Made by a program: the position numbers and the translations under genes
Notes under the pieces: generated by a model
The model's input: only the letters and a program-made list of their open reading frames with translations
What the model was told of the DNA's origin: nothing
The model's database searches: none
Source: Hungatella_A sp034142505
Lineage (GTDB): Bacteria; Bacillota; Clostridia; Lachnospirales; Lachnospiraceae
DNA length: 64,000 nt
NCBI GenBank assembly: GCA_034142505.1
Contig: JAWZDV010000022.1
Coordinates: forward strand, 1-64,000
Reading direction: 5' to 3'
Part shown: positions 52,782 through 61,201 of the stretch, piece after piece
Layout: each line of letters starts with the position of its first letter
How positions within the stretch are numbered: the first letter of the stretch is position 1

Positions 52782-54719
52782 ATGAGTTTTGATTACGATG
52801 ACGAGTTAGAGCACATTGAGGTCGATGAGCGGGCCTGGGAAAAGGCATTTGAGGAAGAAAAAACGAGTACGAGAACGGATGCCAGAACAAATGCCAGAAC
52901 CGGCGCCAGAGCGAATGCCAGGACAGGGGCCAGAATGAGCGCCGCGGCGGCAGACAGGATCGTTGATGATGACCCTGAACGGAAGGCCCGGGCTACAGCC
53001 AGAAGTATGGCGAGACAGAAAAAGATTGCCAAGAATAAGCGGAAAAGGCGGATCATCACGGCGATTGTGGCGGAGATTCTGACGCTGGTGTTTATCTTTG
53101 GATATGCTTATGTGTACAAGATTTACTCCAGGCCCCAAAGGCTGGAGTTTAAACAGGACAATATTAAGAATGAAGAGCTGAGCGTAGACGATATTCAGAA
53201 GATGAAGGGTTACTGGATGATTGCCATCTTCGGCGTCGACAGCCGCGGCACCAACGTGGGCAAGGGAACCAATGCCGACGTGAATATGATTGCCTGTATC
53301 AATCAGGATACGGGAGATATCAAGCTGGTGAGTGTATACCGCGATACCTATTTGAATATTGATGACAAGGGCTCTTACAATAAGATTAACCAGGCTTATG
53401 CGACGGGCGGACCGGAACAGGCGGTCCGGGCGCTGAACAAGAACCTGGATTTGAACATAACCGATTATATTACATTTAACTGGAAAGGTGTGGCAGACGC
53501 CATCAACATTTTGGGCGGAGTGGACGTGGAGATCACCAAGTCGGAGTTTAAGTATATAAATTCCTTTATCACGGAGACGGTTAAGACAACGGGGATCGGT
53601 TCATATCAGCTGAAGAGCGCCGGTATGAATCATTTGGACGGGGTTCAGGCTGTGGCTTACGGCCGTTTGCGTCTGATGGATACGGACTATGCCCGTACCG
53701 AGCGTCAGAGGAAGATCATCCAGCTGGCATTTGACAAGGCCAAGGTGGCGGATTATTCGGTGTTAAACAATATTCTGGTGGTGGTGCTTCCACAGGTGGC
53801 AACCAGTTTGAGCTTCAGTGACTTGACGAATGTGGCGTTGAACATCACCAAGTATAAGCTGGGAGAGACCGGCGGCTTCCCGTTCGCCAAGGGTGATGCC
53901 AATATGGGCAAGAAGGGGGCCTGCGTCATTCCGCAGACCTTGGAGAGCAACGTGGTAGAGCTTCACAAGTTCCTGTTCGGGGACGAGGGTTATACCACCA
54001 CGGATACGGTGAAGAAGATCAGTTCCAAGGTTGCCTCCGATACGGGAATGTATTCCCAGGGCAAGTCCCAGACGGGCAGCCAGATACCGAAGGATAAGGA
54101 TGAGCCGGAGACGTCCAAGACCAGGGAGACGAGCAAGGAGGAGACTTCCTCCATCGCTGAGACGGATGAATATGGCAATCCGGTCATCACAAGGCCGTAT
54201 GAGACGGATGAGAATGGCAATCCGATTATGACCCGGCCGTATGAGACAGATGAGGATGGCAATCCAATTATCACAGGACCGTTTGAGACGGATGCCAATG
54301 GCAATGTGATTCCGAATTACACAACCGGGGCAGGGGAAGGCTCCACAGGTGAGTCAGGAGACCGGGAGAGTACTTCCGCATCTAACCGGCCCACCAGTTC
54401 CACGACAACACCGGGAACCAGACCGACGGGACCGGCAGATCTGCCAACCAGCCCGACCAGCGCCACAAGGCCGACGGAAACGGCGCCTCCGGAGACAACC
54501 TCCGGCGGTCCGGGGCAGAATCATGAGCCGGAAGCGACGCAGCCGAGCACCTCGTTCGGACCGGTGGCGACAGAGCCGGAGACGACATCAGGGGTGAAGC
54601 CGGGAGGCAGCACCGGAACTACATCACCAGTTTCACCGGGGGGATCTCCGGGAGGGACACCAGGGGGAACTCCTGGCGGAGCGCCGGGTGATGTGATTGG
54701 CAATGATGGACCAGGCTGA
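52782..54719 (+). CDS. LCP (LytR-CpsA-Psr) family glycan ligase
   Basis: The 645-aa product has an Arg/Ala/Thr repeat head (residues 28-50), a membrane span near 97-115, and the LCP catalytic domain (WMIAIFGVDSRGTNVGKGTN, DVNMIACINQDTGDIKLVSV, YRDTYLN, AYGRLRLMDTDYARTERQRK). It attaches glycans to the wall from the polyprenyl carrier. The C-terminal 200 residues are a repeat-rich tail: ETDENGNPI-type 14-residue repeats, then Thr/Pro/Gly-rich sequence. The ATG at 52782 lies 15 bp after the sugar transferase. Confidence 0.93.
   Translation: MSFDYDDELEHIEVDERAWEKAFEEEKTSTRTDARTNARTGARANARTGARMSAAAADRIVDDDPERKARATARSMARQKKIAKNKRKRRIITAIVAEILTLVFIFGYAYVYKIYSRPQRLEFKQDNIKNEELSVDDIQKMKGYWMIAIFGVDSRGTNVGKGTNADVNMIACINQDTGDIKLVSVYRDTYLNIDDKGSYNKINQAYATGGPEQAVRALNKNLDLNITDYITFNWKGVADAINILGGVDVEITKSEFKYINSFITETVKTTGIGSYQLKSAGMNHLDGVQAVAYGRLRLMDTDYARTERQRKIIQLAFDKAKVADYSVLNNILVVVLPQVATSLSFSDLTNVALNITKYKLGETGGFPFAKGDANMGKKGACVIPQTLESNVVELHKFLFGDEGYTTTDTVKKISSKVASDTGMYSQGKSQTGSQIPKDKDEPETSKTRETSKEETSSIAETDEYGNPVITRPYETDENGNPIMTRPYETDEDGNPIITGPFETDANGNVIPNYTTGAGEGSTGESGDRESTSASNRPTSSTTTPGTRPTGPADLPTSPTSATRPTETAPPETTSGGPGQNHEPEATQPSTSFGPVATEPETTSGVKPGGSTGTTSPVSPGGSPGGTPGGTPGGAPGDVIGNDGPG
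54147..54300 (+). repeat. 42-bp in-frame repeats in the LCP tail
   Basis: Four units begin ETDEYGNPV, ETDENGNPI, ETDEDGNPI and ETDANGNVI, each followed by a short proline-containing spacer. Confidence 0.85.
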
Positions 54720-54744
54720 CAGGAGAGATAGATGACATCAGGAG

Positions 54745-54772
54745 AGAGGGATGCAGTGGGCATCCCTCTTTA
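54745..54772 (+). terminator. Terminator after the LCP gene
   Basis: A perfect 10-bp stem (54745-54754 with 54760-54769, 5-nt loop) is followed by a short T-run. Confidence 0.75.
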
Positions 54773-54904
54773 AGCATATTCATATCAAAAAAATCCATTT
54801 CACAAATTAATTATACTTCCGTCACAATTTAGACACAAACCATTGATATAGTATGTGCATAAAGAGATAAGAAATCAATCATCAAAAGAAAGGGGATCAA
54901 TGAT

Positions 54905-56740
54905 ATGTATGATGAAAAAAATAACAATCAGGAATTCAGTAACAGTGGAAATCCGGATGAACATAAAGCAGAAGAGACAACGACCAACTTTGTAATGCGG
55001 GAATCCGGACAGGAAGAGGGCGGAGCCAGCGAACAGCGGGCGCAGCAGATGCAGAGTGAGACGGTTCACAGTGAGCCAAGCGGCAGCGGTGACCGTGGAC
55101 AGCAGGTGGTAAGCGAAACGAACCAGCCGGCGCCATACAGCCAGACAACTTATGGACAAAGTTCTTATCAGCAGAACCAGGATGGCCAGCGGATGTATGG
55201 ACAGAGCGGGCAGCAGGGGCAGAGTCAGAGCAGCCAGAATCCGTACTCCCAGGGGATGAGCGGACAGCAGGGTCAGAACCTGTACTCTCAGAGCCAGGGA
55301 GGCCAGCAGAATCAGAGTGGGCAGCAGAACCAGGGCGGCCAGCAGAGCCAGATCGGCCAGCAGAGCCATGGTCAGTATAGCCAGGGCCAGCAGACGTACA
55401 GCCAGTATGGGCAGAGCCGTTACAGCCAGGGGCAGTACGGTGAGAACCGCACATCCGGTGGTTACCAGAATTCTTATATTCCACCGGAGCCGGTGAAGAA
55501 AGAGAAGAAGAAACACGGCATGGCCAGCAAGATTGCCGGTATCACGGCGGCGGCGCTGCTGTTTGGTACGGTTTCCGGCGGAACGATGGTAGGCATCAAT
55601 ATGCTGTCAGATTCCTATAAGAAAGCGGAGTACCCGCAGGTCAGCCAGTCGGAGACTTTGTCTGATAATACGGACAATACGGAGAACGGCTCCGATACCA
55701 CCGGCAGCACCCAGGCAAGCGTGGCGCTGGCTACGGATGTTTCCAGTATCGTGGAGAAGGCGATGCCGTCAGTGGTGGCGATCAACAATACCATGTTATA
55801 TCAGGGAAGCACCTGGTTTGGGCAGACACAGACCTATGAGGTGCCGAGCAGCGGTTCCGGCATTATCGTGGGGCAGAATGACGATGAGCTTCTCATTGTA
55901 ACCAACAACCATGTAGTGGCAGATTCCAGTACCTTGTCCGTTACCTTTATTGATGACACTGCCGTGAATGCGGCCATCAAGGGAACAGATTCCGAATCGG
56001 ACCTGGCGGTGATTGCAGTGCCGCTGAAGGATATTCCAGAAGGTACATTAGGCCAGATTTCCCTGGCGACTCTGGGCGACTCCGATGATTTGAAGGTTGG
56101 CCAGGGCGTCATCGCCATCGGCAACGCGTTGGGGTATGGGCAGTCCGTAACCGTTGGCTATGTCAGCGCTCTCAACCGTGAGGTGAAGACGGACAACGAT
56201 ACCACCAGAAACCTGCTTCAGACAGATGCGGCCATTAACCCGGGCAACAGCGGCGGCGCTCTGCTGAATATGAAGGGAGAGGTCATCGGCATCAATGCCG
56301 CCAAGTATTCCTCCACAGAGGTGGAAGGTATGGGCTATGCCATTCCGATCTCCAAGGCGCAGGATATTATTAACAATCTGATGACAAAGAAGACCAGGAA
56401 TGAAGTTGATGCCAACAAGGCCGGATATTTAGGCATTCAGGGCCAGAACGTGGATGAAGAGATGGCGAGAATGCTGGATATGCCAACCGGTATCTTCGTA
56501 TACAAGATTATTGAGGGCGGCGCGGCATCCAAGACCGATCTGCGCGAGAAGGATATCATCGTGAAATTTGATGACCAGACGGTAAAGACCATGGCCAATC
56601 TTCAGGATATGTTGAAATATTATGAGGCGGGCGAGACCGTGGATTTGACGGTGAAATCACTGGAGAATGGGACTTATGTGGAGCGTACTGTGACGGTTAC
56701 CTTGGGTTCCAAGACCAGTATTCAGGAGACAACGGAATAA
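54905..56740 (+). CDS. Membrane HtrA/DegP-like serine protease with PDZ
   Basis: The 611-aa product has a Gln/Ser/Gly/Tyr-rich cytoplasmic head (1-200), one membrane span (209-233), a trypsin-like domain with His336 (VTNNHVV), Asp366 (ESDLAVI) and Ser449 (NPGNSGGAL), and a PDZ domain (about 505-600). It performs quality control of exported proteins. The head is unusually long and low in complexity. The start is ATG 54905 behind AAAGGGG. It has its own transcription unit. Confidence 0.94.
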   Translation: MYDEKNNNQEFSNSGNPDEHKAEETTTNFVMRESGQEEGGASEQRAQQMQSETVHSEPSGSGDRGQQVVSETNQPAPYSQTTYGQSSYQQNQDGQRMYGQSGQQGQSQSSQNPYSQGMSGQQGQNLYSQSQGGQQNQSGQQNQGGQQSQIGQQSHGQYSQGQQTYSQYGQSRYSQGQYGENRTSGGYQNSYIPPEPVKKEKKKHGMASKIAGITAAALLFGTVSGGTMVGINMLSDSYKKAEYPQVSQSETLSDNTDNTENGSDTTGSTQASVALATDVSSIVEKAMPSVVAINNTMLYQGSTWFGQTQTYEVPSSGSGIIVGQNDDELLIVTNNHVVADSSTLSVTFIDDTAVNAAIKGTDSESDLAVIAVPLKDIPEGTLGQISLATLGDSDDLKVGQGVIAIGNALGYGQSVTVGYVSALNREVKTDNDTTRNLLQTDAAINPGNSGGALLNMKGEVIGINAAKYSSTEVEGMGYAIPISKAQDIINNLMTKKTRNEVDANKAGYLGIQGQNVDEEMARMLDMPTGIFVYKIIEGGAASKTDLREKDIIVKFDDQTVKTMANLQDMLKYYEAGETVDLTVKSLENGTYVERTVTVTLGSKTSIQETTE

Positions 56741-56755
56741 TAGAGGATTTGGTAC

Positions 56756-56785
56756 GGGCTTCTGCGAAGGCAGAAGCCCTTTCTG
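56756..56785 (+). terminator. Terminator of the HtrA-like gene
   Basis: A perfect 10-bp stem (56756-56765 with 56770-56779, loop GAAG) is followed by TTTCTG. Confidence 0.82.
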
Positions 56786-56927
56786 TATTTTCTAAAGAGA
56801 TTCAGAATATTTCTTAAAAGTGTGTAAAGTATGGCCGGCGGGGTTGTGAGTTTGGAGGAAATCCGATATAATCACCCTATGAGTTACTGATGGCAAGAGA
56901 ACCAAACCCCGATGAAGGAGATAAAAA

Positions 56928-58385
56928 GTGGAAGATATTGAGCAGTTTGATGATAAAGAAGATATTAAAGAGGGCTTAAAGGAGACGGCGGCGTCTGAGG
57001 TGGAAAAGGATGACGGTTCCTCTGATGACGAGTATGAGAAGATTTGTTACGTCTGCCGCAGGCCGGAGAGCAAGGCGGGAGCTATGATCGAGATGCCGGG
57101 GGGAATGTGCCTGTGCCATGATTGTATGCAGAAGGCATTTGACTCGGTGACCAAGAGCGGTATGGATTTTTCCCAGATTCAGAATATGCCTTATATGAAT
57201 TTGAACTTCAGCGACTTCAGCAACCTGAACACGCCGGAGATGGCGATTCCGAAGAAGCAGAAGGTGAAGAAAAAGCAGGCGAAGAGCAGGGAAGAGGAGT
57301 TTACTCTGAAGGATATCCCGGCGCCTCACAAGATCAAGGCCCGGCTGGATGAATATGTGATCGGACAGGAGCAGGCCAAGAAGGTGATCTCCGTGGCGGT
57401 TTACAATCATTATAAGCGGGTCTTCACGCAGATGGGCGGGAACGGGCAGGAAGAGGACGATGATGTGAGGATTGAGAAGTCCAATATTATGCTGATCGGG
57501 CCGACCGGAAGCGGCAAGACGTTTCTGGTGAAAACGCTGGCGAAGCTGTTGGATGTGCCGCTGGCGATTGCGGATGCTACCTCCCTGACGGAAGCAGGTT
57601 ATATTGGCGACGATATCGAGAGCGTGGTTTCCAAGCTGCTGGCCGCGGCGGACAATGATGTGGAGAAGGCGGAGCGGGGGATTATCTTTATTGATGAGAT
57701 CGACAAGATTGCTAAGAAGAAGGACACCAATACCCGGGACGTGAGCGGGGAGTCGGTGCAGCAGGAATTATTAAAGCTGCTGGAGGGCAGCCAGGTGGAG
57801 GTGCCGGTGGGGTCCAACCAGAAGAACGCCCTGACGCCTATGACTACGGTTAATACGGATAATATTTTGTTTATCTGCGGCGGCGCGTTTCCGGATTTGG
57901 AAAAGATTATTAAGGAGCGTTTGCTGAAAAAATCTTCGATTGGATTTAATGCGGATTTGAAGGACCGGTTTGATAATGACCCGGATATTTTGGATTATGT
58001 GAATAATCAGGATCTTCGGATTTTTGGGATGATTCCTGAGTTTCTTGGGCGCCTGCCCATTACTGTCACGTTTCGGAAGCTGTCGAAGGAATTGATGGTG
58101 GAGGTCTTGAAGAAGCCGAAGAATGCTATTTTGAAGCAGTATATTAAGCTGCTGGCTTTGGATGAGGTGAAGCTGGTGTTTGAGGATGATGCTTTGGAAT
58201 GGATTGCGGAGGAGGCCTTGAAGCGGGAGACTGGGGCCAGGGCGCTGCGGGCTATTATTGAGGAGTTTATGCTGGATATTATGTATGAGATACCGAAGGA
58301 TTCTGCTATTGGTACGGTGGTGATTACTAGGGCTTATTTGGAGAAGAGGGGGGGACCGATGATTGAGATGAGAGGGGGGGCGTGA
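56928..58385 (+). CDS. Divergent ClpX-like AAA+ unfoldase
   Basis: The 485-aa product has a zinc-binding domain with C40, C43, C63 and C66, a linker rich in Lys (105-125), Walker A GPTGSGKT (191-198), LTEAGYIGDDIES, Walker B IIFIDEIDKI (252-261), DVSGESVQQELLKLLEG, IGF near residue 345 and the C-terminal sensor-2 TGARALRAI. In place of the usual RKH pore loop it has GSNQKNALTPM, and no clpP is adjacent. It is longer than the 420-430 residues usual for ClpX. It is probably a second, specialised ClpX. The start is GTG 56928 behind GAAGGAGAT. Confidence 0.88.
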   Translation: MEDIEQFDDKEDIKEGLKETAASEVEKDDGSSDDEYEKICYVCRRPESKAGAMIEMPGGMCLCHDCMQKAFDSVTKSGMDFSQIQNMPYMNLNFSDFSNLNTPEMAIPKKQKVKKKQAKSREEEFTLKDIPAPHKIKARLDEYVIGQEQAKKVISVAVYNHYKRVFTQMGGNGQEEDDDVRIEKSNIMLIGPTGSGKTFLVKTLAKLLDVPLAIADATSLTEAGYIGDDIESVVSKLLAAADNDVEKAERGIIFIDEIDKIAKKKDTNTRDVSGESVQQELLKLLEGSQVEVPVGSNQKNALTPMTTVNTDNILFICGGAFPDLEKIIKERLLKKSSIGFNADLKDRFDNDPDILDYVNNQDLRIFGMIPEFLGRLPITVTFRKLSKELMVEVLKKPKNAILKQYIKLLALDEVKLVFEDDALEWIAEEALKRETGARALRAIIEEFMLDIMYEIPKDSAIGTVVITRAYLEKRGGPMIEMRGGA

Positions 58386-58461
58386 GCGCCCTCTTTTTGT
58401 TTGGGGGGAGATGAGGAGTTGGGGGAGGGAAGGGTGGCGGGAGAAACGTTCAGGCGGCTGT

Positions 58462-58572
58462 CTTCTTGACCGAAAAAGCCGGTCAAGAAGCATCGGATGT
58501 CCATCCGATGCGAAAATTGGTGCGGAAGCGGGCTTACAAGCAAGCTTGACACCCGCTTCCGCACCAATTTTC
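58462..58572 (+). repeat. Three-hairpin element, copy 1
   Basis: Three consecutive hairpins: A (58462-58490, 11-bp stem CTTCTTGACCG), B (58491-58510, 9-bp stem CATCGGATG) and C (58512-58572, perfect 21-bp stem, 19-nt loop containing TTACAAGCAAGCTTGAC). Copy 2 at 60438-60552 has the same order on the other strand with different but complementary stems. Confidence 0.9.
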
Positions 58573-58594
58573 ACGCCGTCTGAACTGGTACGTA

Positions 58595-60340
58595 TCATTC
58601 GCGCATAGCCAAAAATGTCTGGTATAGATCCAGTGTGCCATAACCCCATTCACGGTTGGGATATGTGTAACTGGGATTTCTATTTGCTCCGCGTATTAGA
58701 GCGGATTTAATGGTTTGGTAGTTTAATAGCGGGTCATTGCCCTGGACGATGCCCCAGGACATCAGATTGGCTACGGCTCCGGCTACGTGGGCGGCGGCGA
58801 CGGAGGAGCCGGTCATGCGGACCATGGGGGCTGGGGCGGTTCCGGTGGAGATGCCGGGGCCGTATACATCGACGCCGGGGGCGGTGATATCGGGCTTTAC
58901 CAGTCCGTTTCTGGCGTTGCCACGGCTGGAGTGGATATAGAGGCTGTTGTTCATATGGTTGTAGGTGCTGGCGGTGATGGGGAAGGCGGCATTGCCGGGG
59001 CCGGTGATGGTGATGTAGGGATCGGCCCGCAAAAAGACCGTGTCATCGGAGGTAAATCCATGGATCGGCAGCCAGATGTTGTAAATGCCATTCAGGAAAA
59101 TGGTATTGTAGACCCGGATGCGCCAGATTCCCGGGGTGGGGGCCTGAAACCGCATGAAGATCAGCTGGCTGCCGGACACACCGACCTGGTTTCGGTAGTT
59201 GACCGTGATGACGGTCTCCTCCAGGCGGAAAGTGACCAGAGTCTCATTGCCGAGAATCTGGGGAATCCGCTGGACGACTTCGCCGGTGGGGGAGACGAAC
59301 CCCACGGTGTACAGCTCCGGGGCCGTAGCCCACAGTTCTAAGGTGAAGCCGGCCTCCTCAGGCGCAACTCGGAGTTCCACCTCCTCGTACTCCATGGACT
59401 GGGAGATATTTCCCAGAAAATGATTCCGGTATCCCACCTCGTTGCCTGCGGCGCAGACGGCCGCCACGCCGTAATTCCGCCCTAAGTCGGATAAGCGCAG
59501 GGACAGCGGGTCGGTACCGTCGTGGCTGCCCTGGTTGGTGCCAAGACCAATGCAGATGGTGAGCGGCAGCTGTTTTTGGGCGGCGATCAGGGTTAAATAG
59601 GTGATGGCGGTCATGATATCATTTTCCTGATAGGCGATGGCATCGGGCCGGATCAGGAAGAAATCCCGCAGATATTGTTTGGCCGGTTTTAATTTGACGA
59701 TGGCCAGGCTGCATTCGGGGGCCGCGCCTGTAAAATCCTGGTTGGCGGTAGGGCCGCCGCCTGCGATGCCGGCCAGGAAGGTTCCGTGGCCATTGGTATC
59801 GGTGGAAGGGACCACGCTTAAGGGGTCCGGGGAGCGCAGCGCTTCGTTAATCTGGTCTTCGGTGTAAGAGGTACCGGTCAGAAAATGAAAGTCGGAGCGA
59901 AGGCCGGGAAGAGAAAATGGCTGCCCGGGAATCGTCTGGTCCCAGAGACCGGCAATCCGCGTGGTTCCATCCGCTTTTCGAAAAATGGGATTCTGATAAT
60001 CAATTCCCGTGTCGATGATGCCGATGAGCGTACCTTCTCCCTTTAAGCCAAGGCTTGGCTGTTCAAAGACTGGTAGAATTCCGGAAGCTGCCATGCTTGT
60101 GGTGTCTAACAGTGCGTAGAGCTTGGGGATGGCATCGTAAGTATCGCGCTTAATGCTGATGGGCTGGGCGATTTGAAGAGGGATATGGATGATGGCATAT
60201 TCCGTATTGACATATTCGATACAGGAAGTGCCAAATTGCTCCATGAGCTGTTCCATAGACAGATTATTGTGCCGATGGATAAAGTCGGCGTAATCTTCGC
60301 CGGCGACAAATGAGGTACAGGTGGCCATAGGCATTCTCAC
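58595..60340 (-). CDS. S8 subtilisin-like protease (CspB-like)
   Basis: The 581-aa product has catalytic Asp110 (LIGIIDTGIDYQNP), His185 (TNGHGTFLAGIAGG) and Ser in TGSSVAAAHVAGA, with the large insertion and absence of a signal peptide that mark the Csp-type subtilases of Clostridia. In Clostridium, CspB activates the spore germination protease SleC; many relatives have unknown roles. All three catalytic residues are present. The start is taken as GTG 60340; ATGs at 60334 and 60328 are alternatives. It is flanked by the two inverted hairpin elements. Confidence 0.9.
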   Translation of the reverse strand: MRMPMATCTSFVAGEDYADFIHRHNNLSMEQLMEQFGTSCIEYVNTEYAIIHIPLQIAQPISIKRDTYDAIPKLYALLDTTSMAASGILPVFEQPSLGLKGEGTLIGIIDTGIDYQNPIFRKADGTTRIAGLWDQTIPGQPFSLPGLRSDFHFLTGTSYTEDQINEALRSPDPLSVVPSTDTNGHGTFLAGIAGGGPTANQDFTGAAPECSLAIVKLKPAKQYLRDFFLIRPDAIAYQENDIMTAITYLTLIAAQKQLPLTICIGLGTNQGSHDGTDPLSLRLSDLGRNYGVAAVCAAGNEVGYRNHFLGNISQSMEYEEVELRVAPEEAGFTLELWATAPELYTVGFVSPTGEVVQRIPQILGNETLVTFRLEETVITVNYRNQVGVSGSQLIFMRFQAPTPGIWRIRVYNTIFLNGIYNIWLPIHGFTSDDTVFLRADPYITITGPGNAAFPITASTYNHMNNSLYIHSSRGNARNGLVKPDITAPGVDVYGPGISTGTAPAPMVRMTGSSVAAAHVAGAVANLMSWGIVQGNDPLLNYQTIKSALIRGANRNPSYTYPNREWGYGTLDLYQTFLAMRE

Positions 60341-60437
60341 TTTTAAGCATTTGTACTAATATATGCGGGAAATGAATAATATCCCACTAGACGGAAGAGG
60401 ATAACTATTGTACAATGAACGTAACAATGGCAAGGGC

Positions 60438-60552
60438 GGAAATAGCGGAAGAGAACTCTGCGTCAAGCTAGCTTGTAAGCAGAGTTCTCTTCCGCTATTT
60501 CCATCGGAGGAATCTCCGATGCTTCTTGTATGGCCGAAGGACATACAAGAAG
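60438..60552 (-). repeat. Three-hairpin element, copy 2 (inverted)
   Basis: On the minus strand: hairpin A (60522-60552, 11-bp stem CTTCTTGTATG), B (60502-60521, 8-bp stem) and C (60438-60502, perfect 24-bp stem, 17-nt loop TTACAAGCTAGCTTGAC). It shares the hairpin order, the loop of C, the starts of A and B and a GCGGAAG block with copy 1, whereas the rest of each stem differs on both arms. Confidence 0.9.
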
Positions 60553-60582
60553 ATGCCCCACCCAGCAAGGAGGCGCGTTTTT

Positions 60583-61050
60583 ATGCTTTATGTAGCAATA
60601 ATCTTAGCTATCTTAATCCTGGATTTAGGAATCAAAGACACTATCGAGGAAACCGACGCCGCATCATTTCCCAAAGAGCTTGAAGGCACAAACGGAAAAA
60701 TCGTCCTTCACAAGAACCACAACGATGGCTTTGCCATGGGTTTATTCCGAAGCAAACCACAGCTGGTAAAGATGGTGCCGCTCATGGTGGTCTCGGCAGT
60801 CGGCGGTATTTTTGCCTGGCTATACCCGAAAAAGGGTGAGACAATCGACAAACTGGCCATAGCCATGGTCCTCGGCGGCGCGCTCAGCAATGTCTACGAC
60901 CGTCTCTACCGCGGATATGTGGTAGATTATTTCTCCATTCGGTGGAAAAAGTTAAAAGATGTAGTGTTTAATCTGGGAGACATCTTCATTTTCCTGGGAG
61001 CCGGGCTTTTGATGGTGGTGGAGATTGTGAGAAGCTTTCGGGAGAAATGA
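60583..61050 (+). CDS. lspA: Signal peptidase II-like aspartic peptidase
   Basis: The 155-aa product has four membrane segments and the LspA signature: GGALSNVYDRLYRGYVVDYF with the first catalytic Asp, and FNLGDIFIFLG with the second. It removes lipoprotein signal peptides. The usual G-N-x-x-D-R is S-N-V-Y-D-R, and the N-terminal motif is altered, so it is a divergent member or a second copy. The ATG at 60583 follows AAGGAGG. Copy 2 of the hairpin element lies directly before it. Confidence 0.8.
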   Translation: MLYVAIILAILILDLGIKDTIEETDAASFPKELEGTNGKIVLHKNHNDGFAMGLFRSKPQLVKMVPLMVVSAVGGIFAWLYPKKGETIDKLAIAMVLGGALSNVYDRLYRGYVVDYFSIRWKKLKDVVFNLGDIFIFLGAGLLMVVEIVRSFREK

Positions 61051-61078
61051 GAACGTGGGCAGCGTAAAATTGGTACAA

Positions 61079-61115
61079 AAATGCCGGGCACCGCAGGATG
61101 TGGGACCCGGCATTT
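61079..61115 (+). terminator. Weak terminator after lspA
   Basis: A 10-bp stem (AAATGCCGGG with CCCGGCATTT, 17-nt loop); the following T-run is poor. Confidence 0.6.
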
Positions 61116-61201
61116 GATGTCTTTGTTGACAATTTACGGGAATTCATGTACAATCACTACTAAAATCAATGAAATTCAAGTAGAAAGAAGGAGTGATATA
61201 G

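Noticed and set aside
56928..58385. ClpX-like gene as the missing CIS ATPase
   Set aside because: It has the ClpX zinc domain and sensor motifs, is far away and lies in another transcription unit; CIS ATPases are of a different AAA+ type.
58462..58572. Hairpin element as a simple clpX terminator
   Set aside because: None of the three hairpins is followed by a T-run, and a related copy lies before lspA in the opposite orientation.
57771..58649. Minus-strand reading frame of 292 codons over the clpX end and hairpin element
   Set aside because: It is antisense to the well-supported clpX frame, has a biased composition and crosses the hairpin repeat.
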